From Pseudomonas guariconensis (lineage in GTDB: Bacteria; Pseudomonadota; Gammaproteobacteria; Pseudomonadales; Pseudomonadaceae), in assembly GCF_024127895.1 (NCBI RefSeq), contig NZ_JAMYBK010000006.1, positions 62,001 to 126,000 on the forward strand: a stretch of 64,000 nt of DNA, given 5' to 3'. Position 1 is the stretch's first letter; the number at the start of each line of letters is the position of its first letter. This document shows positions 16,748 to 25,927 of this stretch, one piece after another. The notes below the pieces were generated by a model that had not been told where the DNA came from, ran no database searches, and saw only the letters and a list, made by a program, of their open reading frames with translations. A program made the translations under genes and the position numbers.

Positions 16748-17977
16748 TCAGAACAGTACGCGGGAGCGGATGGTGCCCTTGACGTGCTGGAGTTTCTCCT
16801 GGGCCAGATCGGAGTACTCGGCATCCACGTCGATGACCACGTAACCCACTTTCTCGTCGGTCTGCAGGAACTGGCCGGAGATGTTGATGCCGTTTTCGGC
16901 GAACACCTTGTTGATTTCGCTGAGCACGCCCGGGATGTTCTGGTGAATGTGCAGCAGGCGGTGCTTGCCCGGGTGCGCCGGCAGGGCCACTTCCGGGAAG
17001 TTGACCGACGATACCGAGGTACCGTTGTCGCTGTACTTGACCAGCTTCTCGGCCACTTCCAGGCCGATGTTGGCCTGGGCCTCGGCGGTGGAACCACCGA
17101 TGTGCGGGGTCAGGATCACGTTGTCCAGGCCACGCAGTGGGCTTTCGAACTGCTCGTCGTTGGAGCGCGGCTCGACCGGGAACACGTCGATGGCAGCGCC
17201 GATCAGGTGCTTGTCCTTGATCGCGGCGGCCAGGTGGTCCAGCTCGACTACGGTGCCACGGGCGGCGTTGATGAGGATCGAGCCCTTCTTCATCGCGCGG
17301 ATTTCCTTCTCGCCGATCATCCACTGGGTGGAGGGCAGCTCAGGCACGTGCAGCGAGACGATGTCGGCCAGGCCCAGCAGTTCGTGCAGGCTGGTCACCT
17401 GGGTGGCGTTGCCTAGCGGCAGCTTGGTCAGCGGGTCGTAGAAGTAGACCTGCATACCCAGGCTTTCGGCCAGGACCGACAGTTGGGTGCCGATCGAGCC
17501 GTAGCCGACGATGCCCAGCTTCTTGCCACGGATCTCGAAGGAGTTGGCCGCGCTCTTGATCCAGCCGCCACGGTGGCAGGAGGCGTTCTTCTCGGGGATG
17601 CCGCGCAGCAGCAGGATGGCTTCGGCCAGCACCAGCTCGGCGACGGAGCGGGTGTTGGAGTAGGGCGCGTTGAACACGGCGATGCCGCGCTCGCGGGCCG
17701 CGTTGAGGTCGACCTGGTTGGTACCGATGCAGAAGCAGCCGACCGCGACCAGTTTCTTCGCGCAGTCGAAGATCTCTTCAGTCAGTTGGGTGCGCGAGCG
17801 GATGCCGATGAAATGGGCATCGGCGATCTTTTCCTTCAGCTCGGCTTCCGGCAAGGAACCAGTGAGGTACTCGATGTTGGTGTACCCGGCAGCCTTGAGG
17901 GTATCGACCGCATTCTGGTGGACACCTTCAAGAAGAAGGAACCTGATCTTGCTCTTTTCGAGAGAAGTCTTGCTCAT
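16748..17977 (-). CDS. serA: D-3-phosphoglycerate dehydrogenase SerA
   Basis: A 409-residue cytoplasmic enzyme that oxidises 3-phosphoglycerate to 3-phosphohydroxypyruvate, the first step of serine synthesis. It contains the NAD-binding motif GYGSIG (about 158-163), the catalytic Arg/Glu/His set (RGTVVELDHL; LTPHIGGSTAEAQ) and a C-terminal ACT domain (about 335-409, GVLSEINKVFAENGINI) for serine feedback. Length equals the E. coli enzyme. It diverges from the D-2-hydroxyglutarate dehydrogenase gene; the two enzymes are known to be functionally coupled because SerA also reduces 2-oxoglutarate to D-2-hydroxyglutarate. Confidence 0.97.
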   Translation of the reverse strand: MSKTSLEKSKIRFLLLEGVHQNAVDTLKAAGYTNIEYLTGSLPEAELKEKIADAHFIGIRSRTQLTEEIFDCAKKLVAVGCFCIGTNQVDLNAARERGIAVFNAPYSNTRSVAELVLAEAILLLRGIPEKNASCHRGGWIKSAANSFEIRGKKLGIVGYGSIGTQLSVLAESLGMQVYFYDPLTKLPLGNATQVTSLHELLGLADIVSLHVPELPSTQWMIGEKEIRAMKKGSILINAARGTVVELDHLAAAIKDKHLIGAAIDVFPVEPRSNDEQFESPLRGLDNVILTPHIGGSTAEAQANIGLEVAEKLVKYSDNGTSVSSVNFPEVALPAHPGKHRLLHIHQNIPGVLSEINKVFAENGINISGQFLQTDEKVGYVVIDVDAEYSDLAQEKLQHVKGTIRSRVLF

Positions 17978-18059
17978 CTGCGTAAACCTGTATCCCGGAG
18001 AAAAAATGGCAGGGGGTGAAGCGGCGCGGCGTCGGCCTTAGCACGAACAGCGGGAGGGC

Positions 18060-18071
18060 TATGCTAGCATA
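18060..18071. promoter_or_regulatory. 12-base palindrome in the serA / D2HGDH divergent promoter
   Basis: TATGCTAGCATA is a perfect palindrome inside the 169-base region between the two divergent start codons. It could be an operator or part of overlapping -10 elements. No regulator is identified. Confidence 0.35.
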
Positions 18072-18146
18072 CGCGACACAATCTGAGCTTATCCCGACAG
18101 GTGAAGAGTGCTCAGGGTGACTATGAATAGTTCGAGAGTTCTACCG

Positions 18147-19544
18147 ATGACCCAAGCCGCGGTACTTGATGAGCTGATGACCCTGGTCGACCCTGGCAAG
18201 GTCCTCACCGACCCGGCCTCGCTGGAGGCCTACGGCAAGGATTGGACCAAGCATTTTCCGCCCGCACCCAGCGCCATCGTCTTCCCCAAGACCATCGAGC
18301 AGGTGCAGGCCATCGTCCTGTGGGCCAACCGGCACAGGGTGGCGCTGGTGCCTTCGGGCGGGCGCACCGGCCTGTCGGGAGCCGCGGTCGCCGCCCATGG
18401 CGAGGTGGTGGTGGCCTTCGACTACATGAACCGGATCCTCGACTTCAACGCCTTCGACCGCACCGTGGTGTGCGAGCCGGGCGTGGTCACCCGCCAGTTG
18501 CAGCAGTTCGCCGAGGACAACGGCCTTTATTACCCAGTGGATTTCGCCTCGTCCGGTTCGAGCCAGATCGGCGGCAACATCGGCACCAATGCCGGTGGGA
18601 TCAAGGTCATTCGCTATGGCATGACCCGCAACTGGGTCGCCGGCCTCAAGGTGGTGACCGGCAAGGGCGAACTGCTGGAGCTGAACAAGGACCTGATCAA
18701 GAACGCCACCGGCTACGACCTGCGCCAGCTGTTCATCGGCGCCGAGGGCACCCTGGGCTTCGTGGTCGAGGCGACCATGCGCCTGGAGCGCACCCCGCGC
18801 AACCTCACCGCCATGGTGCTGGGCACGCCGGACTTCGACTCGATCATGCCGGTATTGCATGCATTCCAGGGCCGGCTCGACCTGACCGCCTTCGAGTTCT
18901 TCTCCGACAAGGCCCTGGCCAAGGTCATGGGCCGCGGCGACGTGCCGCCGCCATTCGACACCGCCTGCCCGTTCTACGCCTTGCTGGAGTTCGAGGCCAG
19001 CACCGAGCAGGTGGCCAATGAAGCCCTCGCCACCTTCGAGCACTGCGTCGAGCAGGGCTGGGTGCTCGACGGCGTCATGAGCCAGAGCGAGACCCAGCTG
19101 AAGAACCTGTGGAAGCTGCGCGAGTACATCTCCGAGACCATCTCCCACTGGACGCCCTACAAGAACGACATTTCAGTCACCGTGTCCAAGGTGCCGGCGT
19201 TCCTGCGCGACATCGATGCTATCGTCGGCGAGCACTACCCGGACTTCGAGGTGGTCTGGTACGGCCACATCGGCGACGGCAACCTGCACCTGAACATCCT
19301 CAAGCCCGACGACATGGCCAGGGACGAGTTCTTCGCCCGCTGCGCGACGGTCAACAAATGGGTGTTCGAGATCGTCGAGCGCTACAACGGTTCGATCTCC
19401 GCCGAGCACGGCGTGGGCATGACCAAGCGCGACTACCTGGGCTATAGCCGCTCACCGGCGGAAATCGCCTGCATGAAGGCGATAAAGGCGGTATTCGACC
19501 CGAACGGCATCATGAATCCGGGTAAGATCTTCGCTCCTGAATAA
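18147..19544 (+). CDS. D-2-hydroxyglutarate dehydrogenase (FAD)
   Basis: A ~465-residue FAD enzyme of the GlcD/LDHD/D2HGDH family. It shows the FAD-binding PCMH domain (SGGRTGLSGAAVA, about 75; GSSQIGGNIGTNAGGIKVIRYG, about 140) and a C-terminal oxidase domain with the metal site GHIGDGNLHLN and the end signature SAEHGVGMTKRDYL. It oxidises D-2-hydroxyglutarate to 2-oxoglutarate, passing electrons to the respiratory chain through ETF. In P. stutzeri and P. aeruginosa the orthologue next to serA removes the D-2-hydroxyglutarate SerA makes. The ATG at 18147 is preferred on homology; in-frame starts exist at 18108 and 18123. Confidence 0.9.
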   Translation: MTQAAVLDELMTLVDPGKVLTDPASLEAYGKDWTKHFPPAPSAIVFPKTIEQVQAIVLWANRHRVALVPSGGRTGLSGAAVAAHGEVVVAFDYMNRILDFNAFDRTVVCEPGVVTRQLQQFAEDNGLYYPVDFASSGSSQIGGNIGTNAGGIKVIRYGMTRNWVAGLKVVTGKGELLELNKDLIKNATGYDLRQLFIGAEGTLGFVVEATMRLERTPRNLTAMVLGTPDFDSIMPVLHAFQGRLDLTAFEFFSDKALAKVMGRGDVPPPFDTACPFYALLEFEASTEQVANEALATFEHCVEQGWVLDGVMSQSETQLKNLWKLREYISETISHWTPYKNDISVTVSKVPAFLRDIDAIVGEHYPDFEVVWYGHIGDGNLHLNILKPDDMARDEFFARCATVNKWVFEIVERYNGSISAEHGVGMTKRDYLGYSRSPAEIACMKAIKAVFDPNGIMNPGKIFAPE

Positions 19545-19564
19545 AAAGCAGTGAGGAGTCGGCC

Positions 19565-20230
19565 ATGAGTTACCAGCACCAGTACCTAGACGGCACACGC
19601 ATCCACTTCCCCCTGGGCAAGGTGGTGTGCATTGGCCGCAACTATGCCGAACATGCCAAGGAGCTGGACAACCCCATTCCCAGCGAGCCGCTGCTGTTCA
19701 TCAAGCCGGGTAGTTGCGTGGTGCCCCTGGACGATGGCTTCAAGATCCCGACCGACCGGGGCGCGGTGCACTACGAGGCGGAAATCGCCGTGCTGCTGGG
19801 CAAGCCGCTGTCCACGCACCCGACCGAAGAGGAAGTGCGCGATGCCATCTCCGGCTTCGCCCCGGCGCTGGACCTGACCTTGCGCGAGGTCCAGGCCAAG
19901 CTCAAGGAAAAGGGCCTGCCCTGGGAGCTGGCCAAGAGTTTCGATGGCGCCTGTGTGTTGCCGCCTTTCGTGGTCGCCGACTGCTTCGAGGACCTGGCCG
20001 ACATCGGCATCCGCCTGTCGATCAACGGTGAAGTCCGCCAGGATGGCAACAGCGCGATGATGCTCAACCCTATCGTGCCGATCATCCAGCACATCGCCGC
20101 GCACTTTTCCCTGCAGCCGGGCGACGTGATTCTCACCGGTACCCCGGCCGGCGTCGGCCCACTGAATGTGGGCGATGAGCTGGTGCTGGAACTTCCGGGC
20201 GCGAGCCGGTTCGAAAGCCGCGTGCTCTGA
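19565..20230 (+). CDS. Fumarylacetoacetate hydrolase-family protein (YcgM-like)
   Basis: A 221-residue FAH-family enzyme. It has the entry motif VVCIGRNYAEHAKEL, the metal-binding acidic residues in VHYEAEIAVLLG, and TGTPAGVGPL near the C-terminus. Such proteins are acylpyruvases or oxaloacetate decarboxylases/tautomerases. The gene follows the D2HGDH gene by 20 bases and is probably co-transcribed, hinting at a clean-up role for 2-oxoacids. A palindromic hairpin follows its stop. Confidence 0.87.
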   Translation: MSYQHQYLDGTRIHFPLGKVVCIGRNYAEHAKELDNPIPSEPLLFIKPGSCVVPLDDGFKIPTDRGAVHYEAEIAVLLGKPLSTHPTEEEVRDAISGFAPALDLTLREVQAKLKEKGLPWELAKSFDGACVLPPFVVADCFEDLADIGIRLSINGEVRQDGNSAMMLNPIVPIIQHIAAHFSLQPGDVILTGTPAGVGPLNVGDELVLELPGASRFESRVL

Positions 20231-20240
20231 TCTTGTGGCG

Positions 20241-20263
20241 ACGGCAGCCCTAGGGCTGCCATC
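20241..20263 (+). terminator. Hairpin after the FAH-family gene
   Basis: GGCAGCCC-TA-GGGCTGCC is a perfect 18-base palindrome 12 bases after the stop. No T-run follows immediately, so terminator function is likely but not certain. Confidence 0.5.
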
Positions 20264-20386
20264 GTGCGCCGTGCCCGCCTGGCGGTGTTTTGCCGTTTTT
20301 TTCACAAATGATCCGGATAATGCACGCGATAACGTCCATTCGCCGGTGTTAGGGAGAACTCGGCCAGCCTCCAGGAACTACCTTAA

Positions 20387-21313
20387 ATGGCATTTTCTTC
20401 CAGTGCTTCCCTTCCTCCGCTGCGCAAGCGTGGCGTTCTCCTGCGTTGGCAATTCTGGCTGCTCCTGGCCGTGGTGGTGGGCTATGGCTTGTCCGTGGCC
20501 ATGCACTGGGACGATCGTGGCCTGCTGTGGGTGCAGGAACGTTTCGAAAGCACGCTCGAGCGCCGCGAAAGCGTGTGGCTGCCGGACTACGTGGCGGACA
20601 TCGACGCCAAGGTCCTGCCGGGGATGGAAGACGACGAGGCCTCCGACCTGGCCTTCAACCCGCATACCCGTACCCTGTTCGCGGTCATGGGCAAGAACCC
20701 CTTCCTGGTCGAGCTGAGCCTCGACGGCGATGTGCTGCGCAAGATGCCGCTGGTCGGCTGGAGCAATCCGGAAGGGGTCGCCGTCATGCAAGACGGGCAA
20801 CTGGCGATCGTCGACGAGCGTGAGCACGACCTCACCCTGGTGACGGTGGATGCCCACACCACGTCGCTGAAGTACGCCGATTTCCAGCACTACGACCTGG
20901 GCGAGTCGGTGAAGAGCAACAAAGGGTTCGAAGCGGTCGCCTGGGACCCGCAGCAGCGGCGCCTGGTGATCGGCGAGGAGCGGCCGCCGAAGCTGTTCAC
21001 CTGGGGTGTGGATGAGCGTGGTGCGCTCAAGGGCGAGAAACAGGTGCTGCCCAATGACGAGCTCGACCTGCGCAATCTTTCTGCCTTGAGCGTCGATCCG
21101 CGCACGGGCCACCTGCTGGTGTTGTCGGCCGATTCCAACATGCTGCTGGAGCTGGACGAGAAGGGCGAGCAAGTCAGCTTCATGACGGTGCTGGGTGGCT
21201 TCAACGGCCTTAAGGAAACTATCCCACGGGCCGAGGGCGTCGCCATGGACGACCGCGGCAACCTGTACATGGTGAGCGAACCCGATCTTTTCTATCGTTT
21301 CAGGAAGCACTGA
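20387..21313 (+). CDS. SdiA-regulated (YjiK-like) beta-propeller protein 1
   Basis: A 308-residue protein with an N-terminal membrane anchor (about 18-38) and a periplasmic SdiA-regulated/YjiK domain. Repeated blades include SDLAFNPHTRTLFAVMGKNP, SNPEGVAVMQDGQLAIVDE, KGFEAVAWDPQQRRLVIGEE and PRAEGVAMDDRGNLYMVSEP. The fold is a phytase-like beta-propeller, probably calcium-dependent; the substrate is unknown. A paralogue lies directly downstream (90-base gap), so this is a tandem duplication. Confidence 0.83.
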   Translation: MAFSSSASLPPLRKRGVLLRWQFWLLLAVVVGYGLSVAMHWDDRGLLWVQERFESTLERRESVWLPDYVADIDAKVLPGMEDDEASDLAFNPHTRTLFAVMGKNPFLVELSLDGDVLRKMPLVGWSNPEGVAVMQDGQLAIVDEREHDLTLVTVDAHTTSLKYADFQHYDLGESVKSNKGFEAVAWDPQQRRLVIGEERPPKLFTWGVDERGALKGEKQVLPNDELDLRNLSALSVDPRTGHLLVLSADSNMLLELDEKGEQVSFMTVLGGFNGLKETIPRAEGVAMDDRGNLYMVSEPDLFYRFRKH

Positions 21314-21402
21314 CGCCATCATCCGGTTTTCGATGCTGGCATTTAAGCTTTACTTCAGCTGTTCGTGGTTAGATTCGTGCCTCCTTTGTCGAGTCTGCCT
21401 TC

Positions 21403-22314
21403 ATGCGCCGTCCATCACGTCTTACCCGGTTGGTTGTTTTCCTGGCCCTGGCCGTCCTGCTTCTGCTGGGCGTGGCGGCCCATGAGTTTCGCTTGTTCGA
21501 GCGCGGCTGGTTCAATCTCAAGACCTGGTGGCAGCCTGCCGAGCAGAGCATCGGTCTGGATCGCTATCGCGCGGTGATCCAGGCCCAGCCCATAGAAGGG
21601 CTGGACGACGATATCTCGGCGCTGACCTACGACCCTGATCGCAAGACCCTGTTCACCGTTACCAACCAGCGCGCGGAGCTGATCGAGCTGTCGCTGGACG
21701 GGCGCATCCTGCGCCGGGTGCCGCTGACGGGGTTTGGCGACCCGGAGGCGGTGGAGTATGTCGGACCCAACAGCTACGTGATCACCGATGAGCGCCAGCA
21801 GCGGTTGATCCGAGTGCATCTGGACGACGACACCCTGTTTCTCGACGCCAAGGATGCCGAGCAACTGACCCTCGCTATCGGTCGCAGCGGCAACAAGGGC
21901 TTCGAGGGCCTGGCCTACGATTCGGCGGGCAAGCGCCTGTTCGTGGCCAAGGAGCGCGACCCGATGATGATCTACGAGATCCATGGTTTTCCCCACGACA
22001 ATGCCGGGCAGCCCTATGCCGTGCACGTGGTGCAGGACCGCAAGCGTGATTCGCGGCTGTTCGTGCGGGACCTGTCGAGCCTGCAGTTCGACGAGCGCAG
22101 CGGGCACCTGCTGGCGCTGTCGGACGAGTCTCGGCTGGTGGTGGAACTGGATGTGAAGGGCAAGCCGTTGAGCACCCTGTCGCTGAACAAGGGGTTCCAG
22201 GGCTTGGAACGCAGCGTGCCGCAGGCGGAGGGGATCGCCATGGACGATGCCGGGACCATCTACCTGGTCAGTGAACCGAACCTGTTCTACGTGTTCCGCC
22301 AGCCGGCCGATTGA
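21403..22314 (+). CDS. SdiA-regulated (YjiK-like) beta-propeller protein 2
   Basis: A 303-residue paralogue of the upstream protein. It has an N-terminal membrane helix (about 9-26) and the same blade motifs (DDDISALTYDPDRKTLFTVT, GDPEAVEYVGPNSYVITDE, KGFEGLAYDSAGKRLFVAKE, PQAEGIAMDDAGTIYLVSEP). It keeps all blades, so both copies look functional. The function of the family is not established; a cell-surface or periplasmic hydrolase is possible. Confidence 0.83.
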   Translation: MRRPSRLTRLVVFLALAVLLLLGVAAHEFRLFERGWFNLKTWWQPAEQSIGLDRYRAVIQAQPIEGLDDDISALTYDPDRKTLFTVTNQRAELIELSLDGRILRRVPLTGFGDPEAVEYVGPNSYVITDERQQRLIRVHLDDDTLFLDAKDAEQLTLAIGRSGNKGFEGLAYDSAGKRLFVAKERDPMMIYEIHGFPHDNAGQPYAVHVVQDRKRDSRLFVRDLSSLQFDERSGHLLALSDESRLVVELDVKGKPLSTLSLNKGFQGLERSVPQAEGIAMDDAGTIYLVSEPNLFYVFRQPAD

Positions 22315-22335
22315 GGCGGGGCCTGGGCTGGCCAA

Positions 22336-22418
22336 TTCGCCGGCAAGCCCCTACTGGCTCGAGGGCAACGGTGAACCTGTGTGGGGCTGCTTGCCGGCGA
22401 TGGGCTGCAAGGCAGCCC
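22336..22418. repeat. Degenerate REP pair and GGGCTGC hairpin
   Basis: TTCGCCGGCAAGCCCCTAC (about 22336) faces GTGGGGCTGCTTGCCGGCGA (22381-22400), followed by GGGCTGCAAGGCAGCCC (22402-22418). They lie between the convergent YjiK-like gene and rpiA. Confidence 0.65.
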
Positions 22419-22435
22419 TAATTCAAGTGACTGGC

Positions 22436-23110
22436 TTACTCGGCCGTGAGGGTCTTCACGCCTTCGGCGGTGCCCAGCAGCAGCAGGTCGGCCGGCCGTG
22501 CCGCGAACAGGCCATTGGTCACCACGCCGACGATGGCGTTGATCTGGCGCTCCAGGCCTACCGGGTCGGTGATCTGCAGGTTGTGCACATCGAGGATGAC
22601 GTTGCCGTTGTCGGTCACCACGCCTTCGCGGTACACAGGATCGCCCCCCAGCTTGACCAGTTGGCGCGCCACATGGCTGCGGGCCATCGGGATCACCTCG
22701 ACCGGCAGCGGGAAGGCGCCCAGTACCGGGACCAGCTTGCTGGCATCGGCGATGCAGATGAAGGTCTTGGCCACCGCCGCGACGATCTTCTCGCGGGTCA
22801 GGGCCGCGCCGCCACCCTTGATCAGGTTCAGGTGCGCGTCGCTTTCGTCGGCGCCATCGACGTAGAACTCCAGCTCGCTGACGCTGTTCAGCTCGTAGAC
22901 CGGGATGCCATGGCCCTTCAGGCGTTCGGCGGTGGCCTCGGAGCTGGCGACGGCGCCGTCGAAGGCGGTCTTGTGCTTGGCCAGGGCGTCGATGAAGAAG
23001 TTGGCGGTCGAACCGGTACCGACGCCGACGACGCTTTTCTCATCCAGCTTGGGCAGAATGAAGTCGACGGCGGCCTGGGCGACGGCCTGTTTGAGTTGGT
23101 CCTGGGTCAT
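22436..23110 (-). CDS. rpiA: Ribose-5-phosphate isomerase A
   Basis: A 224-residue cytoplasmic enzyme that interconverts ribose-5-phosphate and ribulose-5-phosphate in the pentose phosphate pathway. Signature loops: [13 protein letters not shown] (about 31), DGADESD (about 84, catalytic Asp) and [12 protein letters not shown] (about 97, catalytic Glu nearby and Lys). The length is normal for RpiA. It diverges from ilvA over 134 bases. Confidence 0.97.
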   Translation of the reverse strand: MTQDQLKQAVAQAAVDFILPKLDEKSVVGVGTGSTANFFIDALAKHKTAFDGAVASSEATAERLKGHGIPVYELNSVSELEFYVDGADESDAHLNLIKGGGAALTREKIVAAVAKTFICIADASKLVPVLGAFPLPVEVIPMARSHVARQLVKLGGDPVYREGVVTDNGNVILDVHNLQITDPVGLERQINAIVGVVTNGLFAARPADLLLLGTAEGVKTLTAE

Positions 23111-23244
23111 GCGGGCTCCGGGAGGGGCGGGGGCGGTTGGAAATTCGCCTAGTATAACGGCTCGTACGGCTTTGCTGTGGTCGCCCGACGCAGCGCTGGG
23201 GTAGACTCCCTGGCCTTGTCCCGCGGCCCAGTGATGCTTTCCCG

Positions 23245-24759
<1,515 letters not shown>

Positions 24760-24797
24760 GTAGCTAAGCTTGGCGTAACGCTCAAGGACGTGAAGAC

Positions 24798-25223
24798 ATG
24801 GAATACCTGACCACGCTCAAGACCCTGCATATTCTCAGCACCGTGCTGCTGCTCCTCGGTGGCCTGGGGCTGGCCGTCTGGACCTGGCGTGCGCGCCGGC
24901 GCGGCGATGTCGAGGCCTATGGCAAGTTGCTGCGCCGGCCGTTGTTGTTCGTCTGGTTGGTGATGGGGGTGTGCCTGGTGAGCATGCCGTTCACCGGCTG
25001 GTGGCTGGTGCACCTGATCGGCTGGCCCCTGGGGCAGACCTGGGTGTTGGCGTCCAGCGTCATCTACACCCTCGGAGCCTTCAGCGCCTGGTGGTTGTTG
25101 GTGCGGCTGAACCGGCTGCGCAAGGCTGAGCCTACCGGGTTGCGCTTCACCTTGGCGCTGGCGGTGTTCAGCGGGGTGTGCTTCCTCTCCATCGCCGGGC
25201 TGATGGGCGCCAAGCCGGTCTAG
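24798..25223 (+). CDS. DUF2269 integral membrane protein
   Basis: A 141-residue protein with four predicted membrane helices (about 9-28, 49-70, 81-101, 115-135) and the DUF2269 start YLTTLKTLHILSTVLL with a conserved His. The function is unknown; related small membrane proteins have been suggested to handle haem or redox partners, which is not shown here. It follows ilvA by 38 bases with its own GGACGTGAAG ribosome-binding region. Confidence 0.8.
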   Translation: MEYLTTLKTLHILSTVLLLLGGLGLAVWTWRARRRGDVEAYGKLLRRPLLFVWLVMGVCLVSMPFTGWWLVHLIGWPLGQTWVLASSVIYTLGAFSAWWLLVRLNRLRKAEPTGLRFTLALAVFSGVCFLSIAGLMGAKPV

Positions 25224-25425
25224 ATCCTTGGGGCTGCCAGGCCGCCCCAAGGCCATGCTCGATGATCCGATGCCCCAGACACATTCCGGCCACCTGTTCG
25301 GCATCCCGGGGATGCCCGTGCAACACCGACCTTCCACCTCGCCGCACATAAGCTCGGCGGGCGCGTTGCTGCGCTCGTGAGCTTTGTGGAACAATGCGTT
25401 GACATGCGTTTGCGAGGTTGCTGCC

Positions 25426-25905
25426 GTGATCGACCCGGATGGTTTTCGCCCCAATGTCGGGATCATTCTCACGAATGATGCCGGGCAGGTGCTATGGGCT
25501 CGGCGGATCAACCAGGATGCCTGGCAATTTCCCCAGGGTGGCATCAACCCTGACGAGACGCCGGAAGACGCCCTGTACCGCGAGCTGAACGAAGAAGTTG
25601 GCCTGGAACGCGAGGATGTGGAAATACTTGCCTGCACCCGTGGCTGGTTGCGTTATCGTTTACCCCAGCGCCTGGTGCGCACCCACAGCCAGCCGCTGTG
25701 CATCGGCCAGAAGCAGAAGTGGTTCCTGCTGCGCCTGGTGACCAACGAGCAGCGGGTGCGCATGGACCTGACCGGCAAACCGGAGTTCGACGGCTGGCGC
25801 TGGGTCAGCTATTGGTATCCGCTGGGCCAGGTGGTGACCTTCAAGCGCGAGGTGTACCGGCGCGCCCTGAAAGAGCTAGCCCCGCGCCTGCTGACGCGCG
25901 ACTGA
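25426..25905 (+). CDS. rppH: RNA pyrophosphohydrolase RppH
   Basis: A 159-residue Nudix hydrolase that removes pyrophosphate from 5'-triphosphorylated RNA and so triggers mRNA decay. The N-terminus [14 protein letters not shown] and the Nudix box [22 protein letters not shown] (about 38-60) are characteristic. The start is GTG at 25426, placed behind GAGGT; the in-frame ATG-less extension upstream is not conserved. ptsP follows by 22 bases; the rppH-ptsP pair is conserved in many gammaproteobacteria. Confidence 0.95.
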   Translation: MIDPDGFRPNVGIILTNDAGQVLWARRINQDAWQFPQGGINPDETPEDALYRELNEEVGLEREDVEILACTRGWLRYRLPQRLVRTHSQPLCIGQKQKWFLLRLVTNEQRVRMDLTGKPEFDGWRWVSYWYPLGQVVTFKREVYRRALKELAPRLLTRD

Positions 25906-25927
25906 AGACGGAGTCCGACCCCGAGCC

